Shown piece after piece: positions 52,638-60,894 of a stretch of DNA of 64,000 nt. Below the pieces are notes generated by a model, which saw only the letters and a list, made by a program, of their open reading frames with translations, was not told where the DNA came from and ran no database searches. Each line of letters starts with the position of its first letter. The stretch's first letter is position 1. This DNA comes from [Borrelia] finlandensis (GTDB lineage: Bacteria; Spirochaetota; Spirochaetia; Borreliales; Borreliaceae), in assembly GCF_000181875.2 (NCBI RefSeq), contig NZ_ABJZ02000005.1:496001-560000 (forward strand). Direction: 5' to 3'. A program made the position numbers and the translations under genes.

Positions 52638-52839
52638 TTTATTTAATTTTATTTTTAGGATTATGTTATAGTATTTGTTTTTGCTATTAATAGAATTTTT
52701 CGATTTTTATTTTTATTATTAAAGCTAAAATATTTTAATGACCTTGCTTTAAAAAATTTTAGTCATATTTGTGTGTATAAGTTTTATTAATTAGCAAATT
52801 AAGATTGTTAAGATTTTTTAAAAAAGAACGAGGAGCTGG

Positions 52840-54060
52840 GTGAATTTACTTAAAAAGAAATCAATAGGAATTATTGCTTGTCCTGGGGGTAGGGTTTTTG
52901 CTAGTAAAATAATAAAAGAGCTTGACAGAATATTTATAAATATTGAAAATGAGATTGTAGAGAGCATATGTCAAGATTCTAAAGCCTTAAAGGAAGAAAT
53001 TTTTAAGATTGAAAAAGTTTTATCTCCTTTTTTAGAAGGGCTTAGTTTATCTACTCTTAAAAGCAAAGAGCCTTTAGAAATTCCTGTAAAATTTGTTAAA
53101 TTTGCCAATGGTGAATTTAAAACAGAAATTTTAAAAACAATCAGAAATAAGGATATTTTTATTGTCCAAGATGTTGCTAATGCTTATGAAGTTGAGATAA
53201 ACAGTAGCGAAAAAATAATTATGACGGTTAATGACCACATAATGAATTTAATGACAACAATAGATGCCTGTATGCAGGCTAAAGCCAATTCTGTTAGTGT
53301 TATTATTCCGTCTTATCCTTATTCAAGACAAGATAAAAAGCATTCAAGAGAATGTTTAACAGCAAGTCTTATTGGAAGATTTTTAGAAGAGTTGGGCATT
53401 AGACATATTTTAACCCTAGATATTCACTCAAAGGCTATTGAGAATGTATTTAGGAAAGTTTATTTTGAAAATTTAAATGTTTCTTATGAAATCTTTAATT
53501 CTCTTAAGGATTTAATCGACATTAGAGATTCTAATTTAGTTATTGTTTCACCCGATACAGGTGCTGTAAGTAGAAATAAATTTTTTGCATCAAGCCTTAA
53601 GAGTCCTCTTGCTTTGCTATATAAGGAGAGAGATTATTCAAGAGTTTCAAATGATGTTGCTGATTCAAATATTTCTGTAACTAAGCTTTTAGGAGATGTC
53701 GAAGGCAAGAATGTTTTTATGAGTGACGACATGTTAGCTACTGGGGGTACTCTAATTAAGGCAATGAAATTGCTTAAAAGCATGGGTGCTAAGAAGATTA
53801 TATGTGGGATTAGTTTGCCGTTTTTTAATGGAGATGCTATTAAATATTTTGATAAAGCTTATGAGGAGGGATATTTTTATAAAATAATTGGAACAAATGC
53901 TGTTTGTCATAATGATGAATTAATAAATAAGCCTTGGTATCATGAGGCTGATGTTGCGCCTCTTTTTGCGGAGGCAATATTTGCAATTTATAATAAAGTT
54001 GGTTTGCAAAAAATTCTTGATAGAAAGGATGATATTCAAAAATTGATTACCAAGGGCTAA
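52840..54060 (+). CDS. prs: ribose-phosphate pyrophosphokinase, long divergent form
   Basis: A protein of 406 residues, about 90 longer than ordinary PRPP synthetase. It makes PRPP from ribose 5-phosphate and ATP. Motifs are KFANGEFKTEI, IIPSYPYSRQDKKHSRECLTASL, TLDIHSKAIENVF, IVSPDTGAVSR and the PRPP loop MSDDMLATGGTL. The extra length is mainly in the N-terminal third, before the KFANGEF motif, and around VNDHIMNLMTTIDA. It starts with GTG after GAGGAG. The FGGY kinase gene follows three bases after its stop. Confidence 0.9.
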   Translation: MNLLKKKSIGIIACPGGRVFASKIIKELDRIFINIENEIVESICQDSKALKEEIFKIEKVLSPFLEGLSLSTLKSKEPLEIPVKFVKFANGEFKTEILKTIRNKDIFIVQDVANAYEVEINSSEKIIMTVNDHIMNLMTTIDACMQAKANSVSVIIPSYPYSRQDKKHSRECLTASLIGRFLEELGIRHILTLDIHSKAIENVFRKVYFENLNVSYEIFNSLKDLIDIRDSNLVIVSPDTGAVSRNKFFASSLKSPLALLYKERDYSRVSNDVADSNISVTKLLGDVEGKNVFMSDDMLATGGTLIKAMKLLKSMGAKKIICGISLPFFNGDAIKYFDKAYEEGYFYKIIGTNAVCHNDELINKPWYHEADVAPLFAEAIFAIYNKVGLQKILDRKDDIQKLITKG

Positions 54061-54063
54061 TTT

Positions 54064-55428
54064 ATGAATGTTCTTAGTATTGATATTGGTACCAGTGTTT
54101 TAAAGGCAGCATTAGTTAGTTCTAAAAATGGGGTTTTAAGTTATATTGATGTTAGTTACTCAGATTATTTTGATGTTGATTTCGAAAATTTTGACTTTAA
54201 TATATGGCTTTTTTCTTTTAAGAAAGCCATATCCAATTTTCAGCCTAGTAAAATAGATTGCATTTCTGTTGGCGGCATTTCGCCATGTTTAATTGCTTTA
54301 AATTCAAATTTAATTCCTTTGGAAGTGTTACATTGGAATTCCTTTAAAATTAAGCCTTATTTTAGGGGTAAGTCTGTATTTTTGCCCTATGTGCTTAGCA
54401 CGGTTGAAAGAGGAACATATTCTAAAATAAGTTATTTTGTTTCTTGTTTTGAGTATTTTATTTATTTGCTTACAGGAAAGCTTTTTACAAGCTTTCCAAG
54501 CATGGAGTATATTCCTTTTATTTGGGATGATATAGAGATAAAAAAATATGGGCTTGACAAGAAGAAATTTCCTCCATTTGTAAAAATGGGAGAAAATATT
54601 GGCGTTGTAACTTATAAGGCAGGAATTGAATTTGGGCTAAATAGTGGAATTAGCGTAATTAATGCGGGATCAGATTATTTGAATGTTTTGGTGGGAAGTG
54701 GTGCTTTTCAAGAAGGAATTGTGTCAAATAGAATGGGCACAAGTGAAGGGTTTAATTTTGTTTCAAGTACATATTTACCAGGATTTTCTCTAGAATATCC
54801 TTATTTTTTAGAAGGATTTTTTATTATTGGGAGAATTGTTCCTTTTGGATATTTGATTCAATTATTAAAAGACAGTTTTTATAAAAAAAGTTTAACTTTT
54901 GAGTTGCTCTTAAAAAAAATTGTTAAAAGTGTCACTTTAAATAATGTATACTTTTATCCAAGTAAAATTAAACTTTTTAATGATTTATTTGTTTTAGATC
55001 CTTGTCTTTGTAAAGATTTAAGTAAAGGAATTTTTGGTAGTATTAAAAATCCATTAGAGATTGGTTTATCAATACTTGAGTTTGCATGTTTTGCTTTTTA
55101 CAACAGATTGGTAGAGCTAAAAGCCTGCAATAAAGAAATTTTGAGTATTTTTGTTAGTGGATCTAATTCTGATAATTTGCTTTTAAATCAAATAAAAGCA
55201 AATATTCTTGGCAAAGATTTAAAGATTTTTGATTTTAAGCATTCAGAGATTATTGGGGGAGCAATTCAAGCATTCTATTCTTTAAGAGAATTTGGCAGCT
55301 TAAATGATTCTTTTTTAAAACTTACAAAGATTAAGCATGTTGTTTCGCCTATTATTGAGGTTCATGAAGAATATTTAGAAAAATATCAAAAATATATTAA
55401 TAATTATAGTCTATTTGTTAACGGGTAA
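54064..55428 (+). CDS. FGGY-family carbohydrate kinase (xylulokinase-like)
   Basis: A protein of 454 residues with the ASKHA fold of FGGY kinases. The phosphate loop SIDIGTSVLKAALVS is at the N-terminus. A catalytic-type Asp204 lies in NAGSDYLNVLVGSGA, and IFVSGSNSDNLLLNQIKANILG is near the C-terminus. Such kinases phosphorylate sugars such as xylulose, and older annotation calls this gene xylulokinase. It is shorter and more divergent than true XylB, and no xylose isomerase is nearby, so the substrate is open. It is cotranscribed with prs. Its end overlaps a convergent gene by 18 bases. Confidence 0.8.
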   Translation: MNVLSIDIGTSVLKAALVSSKNGVLSYIDVSYSDYFDVDFENFDFNIWLFSFKKAISNFQPSKIDCISVGGISPCLIALNSNLIPLEVLHWNSFKIKPYFRGKSVFLPYVLSTVERGTYSKISYFVSCFEYFIYLLTGKLFTSFPSMEYIPFIWDDIEIKKYGLDKKKFPPFVKMGENIGVVTYKAGIEFGLNSGISVINAGSDYLNVLVGSGAFQEGIVSNRMGTSEGFNFVSSTYLPGFSLEYPYFLEGFFIIGRIVPFGYLIQLLKDSFYKKSLTFELLLKKIVKSVTLNNVYFYPSKIKLFNDLFVLDPCLCKDLSKGIFGSIKNPLEIGLSILEFACFAFYNRLVELKACNKEILSIFVSGSNSDNLLLNQIKANILGKDLKIFDFKHSEIIGGAIQAFYSLREFGSLNDSFLKLTKIKHVVSPIIEVHEEYLEKYQKYINNYSLFVNG

Positions 55429-56151
55429 TATATAAGTTTCTTTAAATTCACCTATTCCTGCTATTTTTTTAAAGTCTGCTTTTGCTTCTGATTTTGTTTT
55501 ATAAGGACCAGATCTTACTCTGTAAATATCTTTATTATCTACTGTTGCAGAATATATTTTAGCAATTATATTATATTTGAGTAATTTTTGAATATAGTTG
55601 TCTGCATTGATTGGGTCTGAGAGTGATACAAATTGTATGTAATATTCTGTATTAGGATCATAAATGTTATCAGTATTTAAAGTTTTTTGGGCTATGGGTT
55701 GAGGCTTTTCGATGGTTTTTGATTTATGAGTATTAGGTGTTTTTTGAGTTGTGGGTTGAGGCTTTTCGATGGTTTTTGATTTATGAGTATTAGGTGTTTT
55801 TTGAGTTGTGGGTTGAGGCTTTTCGATGGTTTTTGATTTATGAGAAGTATTAGATATTTTGTTTGTAGGTTTTTTTTCTTTATTTAAATCTTGTGTTAAA
55901 TCTATGATTATTTCATTTTGAGTTTCAGATACCTTTAAAGATTGTTCATTTTGGTCAACCTTTTCTAAGGCGTTTTGATCTTTATCTTCTTCCAAAACAA
56001 TATTTTTTTCTGCAATGTCTGAGGCCAAGTTTTTGTTTGGAAAGAAAATAATTGTCCCAAGAAATATTATTATACAAACTGTTGCAATCGATGTTAATGC
56101 TACAAAAAATCCTTTATTATTATTATCATTATTTTCATTCAAATCTTTCAT
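55411..56151 (-). CDS. SPOR-domain protein with tandem Lys/Pro-rich repeats
   Basis: A protein of 246 residues. A short acidic cytoplasmic tail precedes one membrane segment (about 13-33, GFFVALTSIATVCIIIFLG). A linker follows, with three copies of a 19-residue repeat (HKSKTIEKPQ-PTTQKTPNT). The C-terminal SPOR domain (about 167-246) shows YYIQFVSLSDPINADNYIQKL and YRVRSGPYKTKSEA. SPOR domains bind denuded glycan strands at division sites, so a septal role is likely. The ATG is preceded by AGGAG and overlaps coaE by 17 bases. Confidence 0.88.
   Translation of the reverse strand: MKDLNENNDNNNKGFFVALTSIATVCIIIFLGTIIFFPNKNLASDIAEKNIVLEEDKDQNALEKVDQNEQSLKVSETQNEIIIDLTQDLNKEKKPTNKISNTSHKSKTIEKPQPTTQKTPNTHKSKTIEKPQPTTQKTPNTHKSKTIEKPQPIAQKTLNTDNIYDPNTEYYIQFVSLSDPINADNYIQKLLKYNIIAKIYSATVDNKDIYRVRSGPYKTKSEAKADFKKIAGIGEFKETYILPVNK
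55682..55846 (-). repeat. 57-base tandem repeat, about three copies
   Basis: A 57-base unit occurs almost three times in direct tandem; the shared core starts at 55696, 55753 and 55810. It is an exact multiple of three and encodes the 19-residue Lys/Pro/Thr-rich linker repeat of the SPOR-domain protein. The copies are nearly identical, so recent expansion or slippage is likely. Confidence 0.95.
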
Positions 56152-56752
56152 AGTTAATTATCTCCTGCATTTTTTTTTCAATTTCTTTTTCTAGATATGC
56201 ATAATTCTTGTTATTAATTATATTGATTATTTTTAAGTTTATAATATTTTTTTCAAAAAAAATATCTTTTTGGATTTTGAGTATTTTATTAATTGTATTT
56301 GAATCAATGTTTGGCATAGAATATGATAATCTATTTTTTATTATAGAATTCTTTGCCTTAAGCACAATTATGTAGTCGCAAAGTTTTTCTAAATTTATTT
56401 TAAAAAGTAAAGCAGCATTAATTATTATTTTTGTAGATTGGTTTTGGATTAGGATTTTTTTTATTTTGCTGAGTATGACAGGGTGTGATATGTTTTCAAG
56501 CTTTTTTAATTCTTTATTGTCATTAAATACAAGATTTCTTAGTAAGAGTTTGTCTATTTCGTTTTTAGTATTTAATATTTTTTGACCAAGTATTTCAACT
56601 ATTTCTTCTTTTTTTTCATGTAATACTGAATGTCCAAGCTTGTCTGCATTTATTTCGTAAAATCCATATTTATTGCTAATTATTTTTGAAACAGTATCTT
56701 TGCCAGATGCAATTCTTCCTGTTACTCCAATGATTAATGGATTTCTCCCCAC
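56135..56752 (-). CDS. coaE: dephospho-CoA kinase
   Basis: A protein of 205 residues, the usual CoaE length. It catalyses the last step of coenzyme A synthesis. The P-loop reads GVTGRIASGKDTVSKI; the usual serine after GK is an aspartate, but the threonine is kept. INADKLGHSVLH matches the conserved DAD motif, and LRNLVFNDNKELKKLENISHPVI matches the lid/CoA region. It starts with GTG inside polA (19-base overlap) with no separate ribosome binding site, so expression should depend on polA translation. Confidence 0.9.
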   Translation of the reverse strand: MGRNPLIIGVTGRIASGKDTVSKIISNKYGFYEINADKLGHSVLHEKKEEIVEILGQKILNTKNEIDKLLLRNLVFNDNKELKKLENISHPVILSKIKKILIQNQSTKIIINAALLFKINLEKLCDYIIVLKAKNSIIKNRLSYSMPNIDSNTINKILKIQKDIFFEKNIINLKIINIINNKNYAYLEKEIEKKMQEIINYERFE

Positions 56753-59460
56753 GATTTACCCGTTTCAATATTTGCCCTTAAAGGCAGATTTAATGTGTAA
56801 GCAGTTTCCATCATAATTTTTAATATTTTTTTCACCTCATTTTCTTCTTCAATAGGAGATTCAATGAGCATTTCATCGTGCACCTGTAGCAATATTTTTG
56901 ATTCCATTTTTTTACTTTTAAATTCATTAAATACTTTGACCATTGCAATTTTCATGATATCGGCGGCACTTCCCTGAATTATGCTATTTATTGCTATTCT
57001 TTCAGCGGCAGATCTTTCCAGATAATTATTGCTATTAATTTCTTTTATATATCTTCTTCTTTTTAAGATGGTTTCGCTATATCCAGCATTTCTTACGAAG
57101 TTTATTTGATTTATTATAAACTCTTTGATTTTTGGATAAGAATCAAAGTAAGAGTTTATAAATCCTTTTGCCTCTTCTTTTGTAATTCCCAGTTCTTTTG
57201 CAAGTCTAAAATCTGACATTCTATAAATTATTCCAAAATTAATAGATTTTGCTATTCTTCTCAAGTTAGGAGTTATTTCTTTTTCTTCTATTTTGAAAAG
57301 CTTAGAAGCAGTTTCTGTATGAATGTCTTTATTATTTTCAAATGCTTTAATAAGGGCTTCATCTTGTGATAAATGAGCAAGTATAGCAAGCTCAATTTGA
57401 GAATAATCAGCTGAAATAAAAATATTTCCATTTTCTGGTTTAAATGCTTTTCTTATTTTTCGCCCTTTTTCATCTTTTATTGGTATGTTTTGCAAGTTGG
57501 GATTTATGCTAGTGATTCTACCAGTTGCTGTTTTTGTTTGTATAAAGCTTGTGTGCAGTCTGTTTGTTTTATAGTTTATTAGTTCTATCAAATTATCCGT
57601 GTAAGTACTCTTTAATTTTGCAATTTGTCTGTATTTTATTAGATTTTCAATTGATTCATGCTGTTCTCTGAGAGATTCAAGCACTTTTATATCAGTTGAA
57701 TCTTTTTTCATTTTTTCTGGTAATTTTAGATTTAATTTTTCAAATAAAATTTCATGCATTTGTTTTGGAGAATTTAGATTAAAATCAATTCCTATGCTTT
57801 TTATTATTTCGTTTTCAATTAGTTCTAATTCTTTTCCAAGTTCTTTTCCATATTCTTTTAAATATTCTTTATCAAGGTAAATTCCATTTTCTTCCATTTC
57901 TATAATCACCTTGTTAAAAGGCATTTCTATTTCGTGCATTAACTTGTCGAGTTTGTCTTCTTTTAGTTTTTTGGTAAATAGATTAAATAATCTAAATGTA
58001 ATATCAGCATCTTCAGATGAATAGCTTGTTGCCATTTCTAAAGATATATTTGCGAAGTTGTCATTTTTTTGTATCACATCTTCATATTTAATATTTTTAT
58101 GCATTAAATATTTTTCTGCAAGAAAATCAAGCGATACTTTTGAGTTTGTGTCGATAAGGTATGCAGCAATCATTGTGTCAAAATAAGGTGGTATAGGGCT
58201 AAATCCATTGTTTTTAAGTATTTTATAGTCAAATTTATAATTTTGACCAATTATTTTTGGATTTGATTCAAAAAGATTGTTAAATTTTTGTATTATATAG
58301 TTTTTTTCTATGTAAATTTTTCCTTTGGCTTCGATTGGAATATAGTAACCTTCAAATTCTTTAAATGAAATGGATATCCCAATTAATTTTGCTGTGTAAG
58401 TATCAAGCGAAGACGTTTCCGTGTCTATTGATGTGTATTTAGCCTTTTTAAGGCTTTCTATTAAATCATCAAGTTCTATTTTTGTTGTTATTGAGTGGTA
58501 TTTAACATTTTCTGTGTCAATTGTATTTATGTCATCTAAGCTGTTGGTAGTAGCTTCTTGCTTAAATAGACTTTTTTGGTCTGCATTTTCTTTTTCTTGT
58601 TTTAAGATGTCCTTTTTATAAGTTTTTATTAGGGCAATTGCCGAGTGCTTTTCAAACAAAGATATTATCTCTTCGCTAAAATTTTTTAAGGCGAAGTTTT
58701 CAATTTCTGGAATTTTTAAATTTTCTTCAAGACTTACAAGTTCATAGCTTAAAAGAGCATTTTCTTTTTCTTTGATTAAAAGTTCTCGGTGTTTTTTATT
58801 TATTAGTTCTAAATTTGAATATATCCCGTCTAAGGTTTTGAATTCTCTTAATAAACTTGCTGCTCCTTTTGCGCCAATGCCTTTTATTCCAGGTATATTG
58901 TCAGACCTGTCTCCAACAATAGCCAAATAATCTTTTATTTGAAAGCTATTTACTCCAAATTTTTTTGTTACGTACTCATTATCCATTTCAATAAAACTGT
59001 TGTTTTCTATTTTAAGTATTTTTATGTATTCTGACATTGTTTGCAGCAAGTCTTTGTCTGGAGAAATAATGTAAGTTAAATAGTTATTTTTTGCAGCCTT
59101 TTTGGCAAAACTAGCTAAAAGATCGTCAGCTTCGTAGCCCTCCATCTCAAAGATTGGTATTTTTGCCTTTAAAAGGCCTTCTTTTATCCATCCTATTTGA
59201 GGTATTAAATCGTCCGGAGGTGAATCTCTTGTTGCCTTATAGTTTGGATATTTTTGTTTTCTAAAAGTTGGCACCTCTGAGTCAAAGGTGATAATCAAGT
59301 GTTCAGGATTTTTTTCTTTTATTATGAAAAATAATGTTTTAAAAAAGCCAATAAATGCGTTTACATTTTCTCCTTGTGTGTTTAAAAGTGGATAATTTTT
59401 CATTACGTGATAATTTCTAAATATTATGTTTAGTGCATCAATTAGGTAAAGTTCTTTCAT
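56734..59460 (-). CDS. polA: DNA polymerase I
   Basis: A protein of 908 residues with all three domains. The 5'-3' exonuclease (about 1-290) has LIDALNIIFRNYHV and GYEADDLLAS. The 3'-5' proofreading domain is intact, with SIDTETSSLD (motif I), NYKFDYKIL (motif II) and YSSEDAD (motif III). The polymerase domain has SADYSQIELAILAHLS (motif A), RRIAKSINFGIIYRMS (motif B) and LQVHDEMLIE (motif C). It fills gaps in repair and Okazaki fragment processing. It overlaps genes on both sides, tying it to a flagellar/chemotaxis operon. Confidence 0.96.
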   Translation of the reverse strand: MKELYLIDALNIIFRNYHVMKNYPLLNTQGENVNAFIGFFKTLFFIIKEKNPEHLIITFDSEVPTFRKQKYPNYKATRDSPPDDLIPQIGWIKEGLLKAKIPIFEMEGYEADDLLASFAKKAAKNNYLTYIISPDKDLLQTMSEYIKILKIENNSFIEMDNEYVTKKFGVNSFQIKDYLAIVGDRSDNIPGIKGIGAKGAASLLREFKTLDGIYSNLELINKKHRELLIKEKENALLSYELVSLEENLKIPEIENFALKNFSEEIISLFEKHSAIALIKTYKKDILKQEKENADQKSLFKQEATTNSLDDINTIDTENVKYHSITTKIELDDLIESLKKAKYTSIDTETSSLDTYTAKLIGISISFKEFEGYYIPIEAKGKIYIEKNYIIQKFNNLFESNPKIIGQNYKFDYKILKNNGFSPIPPYFDTMIAAYLIDTNSKVSLDFLAEKYLMHKNIKYEDVIQKNDNFANISLEMATSYSSEDADITFRLFNLFTKKLKEDKLDKLMHEIEMPFNKVIIEMEENGIYLDKEYLKEYGKELGKELELIENEIIKSIGIDFNLNSPKQMHEILFEKLNLKLPEKMKKDSTDIKVLESLREQHESIENLIKYRQIAKLKSTYTDNLIELINYKTNRLHTSFIQTKTATGRITSINPNLQNIPIKDEKGRKIRKAFKPENGNIFISADYSQIELAILAHLSQDEALIKAFENNKDIHTETASKLFKIEEKEITPNLRRIAKSINFGIIYRMSDFRLAKELGITKEEAKGFINSYFDSYPKIKEFIINQINFVRNAGYSETILKRRRYIKEINSNNYLERSAAERIAINSIIQGSAADIMKIAMVKVFNEFKSKKMESKILLQVHDEMLIESPIEEENEVKKILKIMMETAYTLNLPLRANIETGKSWGEIH

Positions 59461-59855
59461 ATTTTAATATCTAACATTATGGGTAAATTGTTTACTACAA
59501 GGTTTTGTTGTTTTTTAATTTTTGGAATTTTTCTTTTTGCATTTGCAATTTGTTGTAAGATTTCACAACAAATTTGATATTTAATGTATATTTCTTCTTT
59601 TAGTAGATTAATTTCTTTAATTAAGTAATCAAAATTATCCAATTTTTGGTTTTTAGATTTCAACCATGCATTTATTGTTTTATAATAGTTTTTGATTGAT
59701 TCTAATATTAAATCTTTCTTAGGATTGGTTATATTTAATATTTCTATTTCTTCCCTTTGTAATTCATAACTTTCTATTGTTAATATTAATTTCAATTCTT
59801 TTAATTCTAATAACAAATTGCTAAAATATTTTTTTAAAATTTCATTAGCTGACAA
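59457..59855 (-). CDS. small helical protein, possible flagellar chaperone (FliT/FlgN-like)
   Basis: A protein of 132 residues, all-helical by composition, with Leu/Ile/Glu/Lys periodicity (LLLELKELKLILTIESYELQ). It has no signal peptide. It starts with TTG at 59855, overlapping fliS by 11 bases, and its TGA overlaps the polA ATG (ATGA). The position directly after fliS, where many bacteria have fliT, and the similar size and helical make-up suggest an export chaperone. I see no diagnostic motif, so this is inference from context. Confidence 0.5.
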   Translation of the reverse strand: MSANEILKKYFSNLLLELKELKLILTIESYELQREEIEILNITNPKKDLILESIKNYYKTINAWLKSKNQKLDNFDYLIKEINLLKEEIYIKYQICCEILQQIANAKRKIPKIKKQQNLVVNNLPIMLDIKI

Positions 59856-60264
59856 TATTTATTCCTAATTTACCCTGAGTAACATTATTTTCTTTTTTGC
59901 TTAATTGTTTCCAGGTAAAGTTTAATATTTGCAGTTGTTTTATAACATTGTCAATTTTGTGTATTTCTTTTTTTAAAAGAACATTTTCTAGCTCTTTATT
60001 TAGAAACAAGTATATTGAAAGTAAGTTTGTAGAAATGTTTCCACCTTGTTCAAAATTTAAGGTTGACATTAATTCGGTAATTATTTCTTGTGCATGAAAG
60101 ATTTTTTCATTAGCTTTAACTGCATTTTGCCAATTTCCATCTTTTATAAGCTCTTTTGCAACTTTTAAATCCTGTATTGCTTTCTCATAAAGCATTATCA
60201 ATATTGATAGGGGATTTGATGTGTTTATTTGTGTTTGTTTGTATATTTTTTCTTTTGCTATCAA
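59845..60264 (-). CDS. fliS: flagellin export chaperone FliS
   Basis: A protein of 139 residues, near the usual 125-135. The FliS pattern is clear: YKQTQINTSNPLSILIMLYEKAIQDLKVAKELI near the N-terminus, IITELMSTLNFEQGGNISTNLLSIYLFLNKEL in the middle, and a final helix LQILNFTWKQL. FliS binds the C-terminus of flagellin and keeps it unfolded before export to the periplasmic filament. It starts with TTG after AGAGGA, eight bases beyond the cheY stop. Confidence 0.9.
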   Translation of the reverse strand: MIAKEKIYKQTQINTSNPLSILIMLYEKAIQDLKVAKELIKDGNWQNAVKANEKIFHAQEIITELMSTLNFEQGGNISTNLLSIYLFLNKELENVLLKKEIHKIDNVIKQLQILNFTWKQLSKKENNVTQGKLGINIVS

Positions 60265-60272
60265 AATTTCCT

Positions 60273-60653
60273 CTAATCCAAAAGTTTAATTTGCTCTATT
60301 ATTTGGTCTTTTTTAAAAGGTTTTGTAATGTATCCTCTAGCTCCAAGAGATAAAGCTTTTTGTATTAATTCTTGTTTTCCAATAGCTGTAACCATTAATA
60401 TATTAACTTTTTTAAGCAATTTTTTATTAATTTCATACATTCTCTCAAGAGCTGTGATTCCATCCATTCCCATCATTGTTATATCGAGTGTTATTAAATC
60501 AATATTATTTTGTTTTTCAAATTCTTTAACAGCCTGAATGCCATCTTCGGCTTCTAAAAATTCTTTAAATCCCAACTGACTTAAGATTTTTATTAGGTTT
60601 TTTCTCATAAAAAGTGAGTCATCAGCTATTAAAGCCTTTTTGCTTTCTTCCAA
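60273..60653 (-). CDS. cheY: CheY-type response regulator
   Basis: A single receiver domain of 126 residues from the TTG at 60653. Key residues are the acidic pair Asp11-Asp12 (IADDS), the phospho-acceptor Asp57 (TLDITM), the Thr of VTAIG and the Lys of KPF. The frame continues to an ATG at 60674, but AAAAGGAG at 60661-60668 would fall inside it and lies seven bases before the TTG. A TAAAAT at 60673-60678 overlaps that ATG, which also argues for the shorter form. Borrelia has several CheY proteins; by position this is CheY1 (BB_0551). Confidence 0.92.
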   Translation of the reverse strand: MEESKKALIADDSLFMRKNLIKILSQLGFKEFLEAEDGIQAVKEFEKQNNIDLITLDITMMGMDGITALERMYEINKKLLKKVNILMVTAIGKQELIQKALSLGARGYITKPFKKDQIIEQIKLLD

Positions 60654-60857
60654 ACTAGCACTCCTTTTATCCATTTTAACATATTAAAATATCTTTAACG
60701 ACAACTAAAATATAATTCACATTTTCATAATATTGTCTTTTTGATTGATATTTTTCTTTAAAGATTATTTTAATTTGAACATAAATAAAATAGCATGTAT
60801 TTTTGGTGGTATTTTACAGTTTGTATAGTAAAGTCGGTTTTTGCTTGTTAGAATTGT

Positions 60858-60886
60858 TTGATAAAATGATAAGGAATATGTTAAAT
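60858..60886 (+). promoter_or_regulatory. predicted promoter of ligA, near-leaderless
   Basis: TTGATA (60858-60863) and TTAAAT (60881-60886) are 17 bases apart. Eight bases separate the -10 box from the ligA ATG at 60895, so transcription would start at or one base before the ATG. There is no Shine-Dalgarno sequence in the gap (TTTACCCT). Confidence 0.45.
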
Positions 60887-60894
60887 TTTACCCT

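Noticed and set aside
52725..52762. Inverted repeat CTAAAATATTTT / AAAAAATTTTAG upstream of prs
   Set aside because: It is made almost entirely of A and T with a mismatch and is not followed by a T-run. This is expected by chance at this base composition.
55682..55846. Tandem repeats as a possible CRISPR array
   Set aside because: The units are directly adjacent with no unique spacers, and they are in frame inside a coding gene, so this is a protein-coding tandem repeat.
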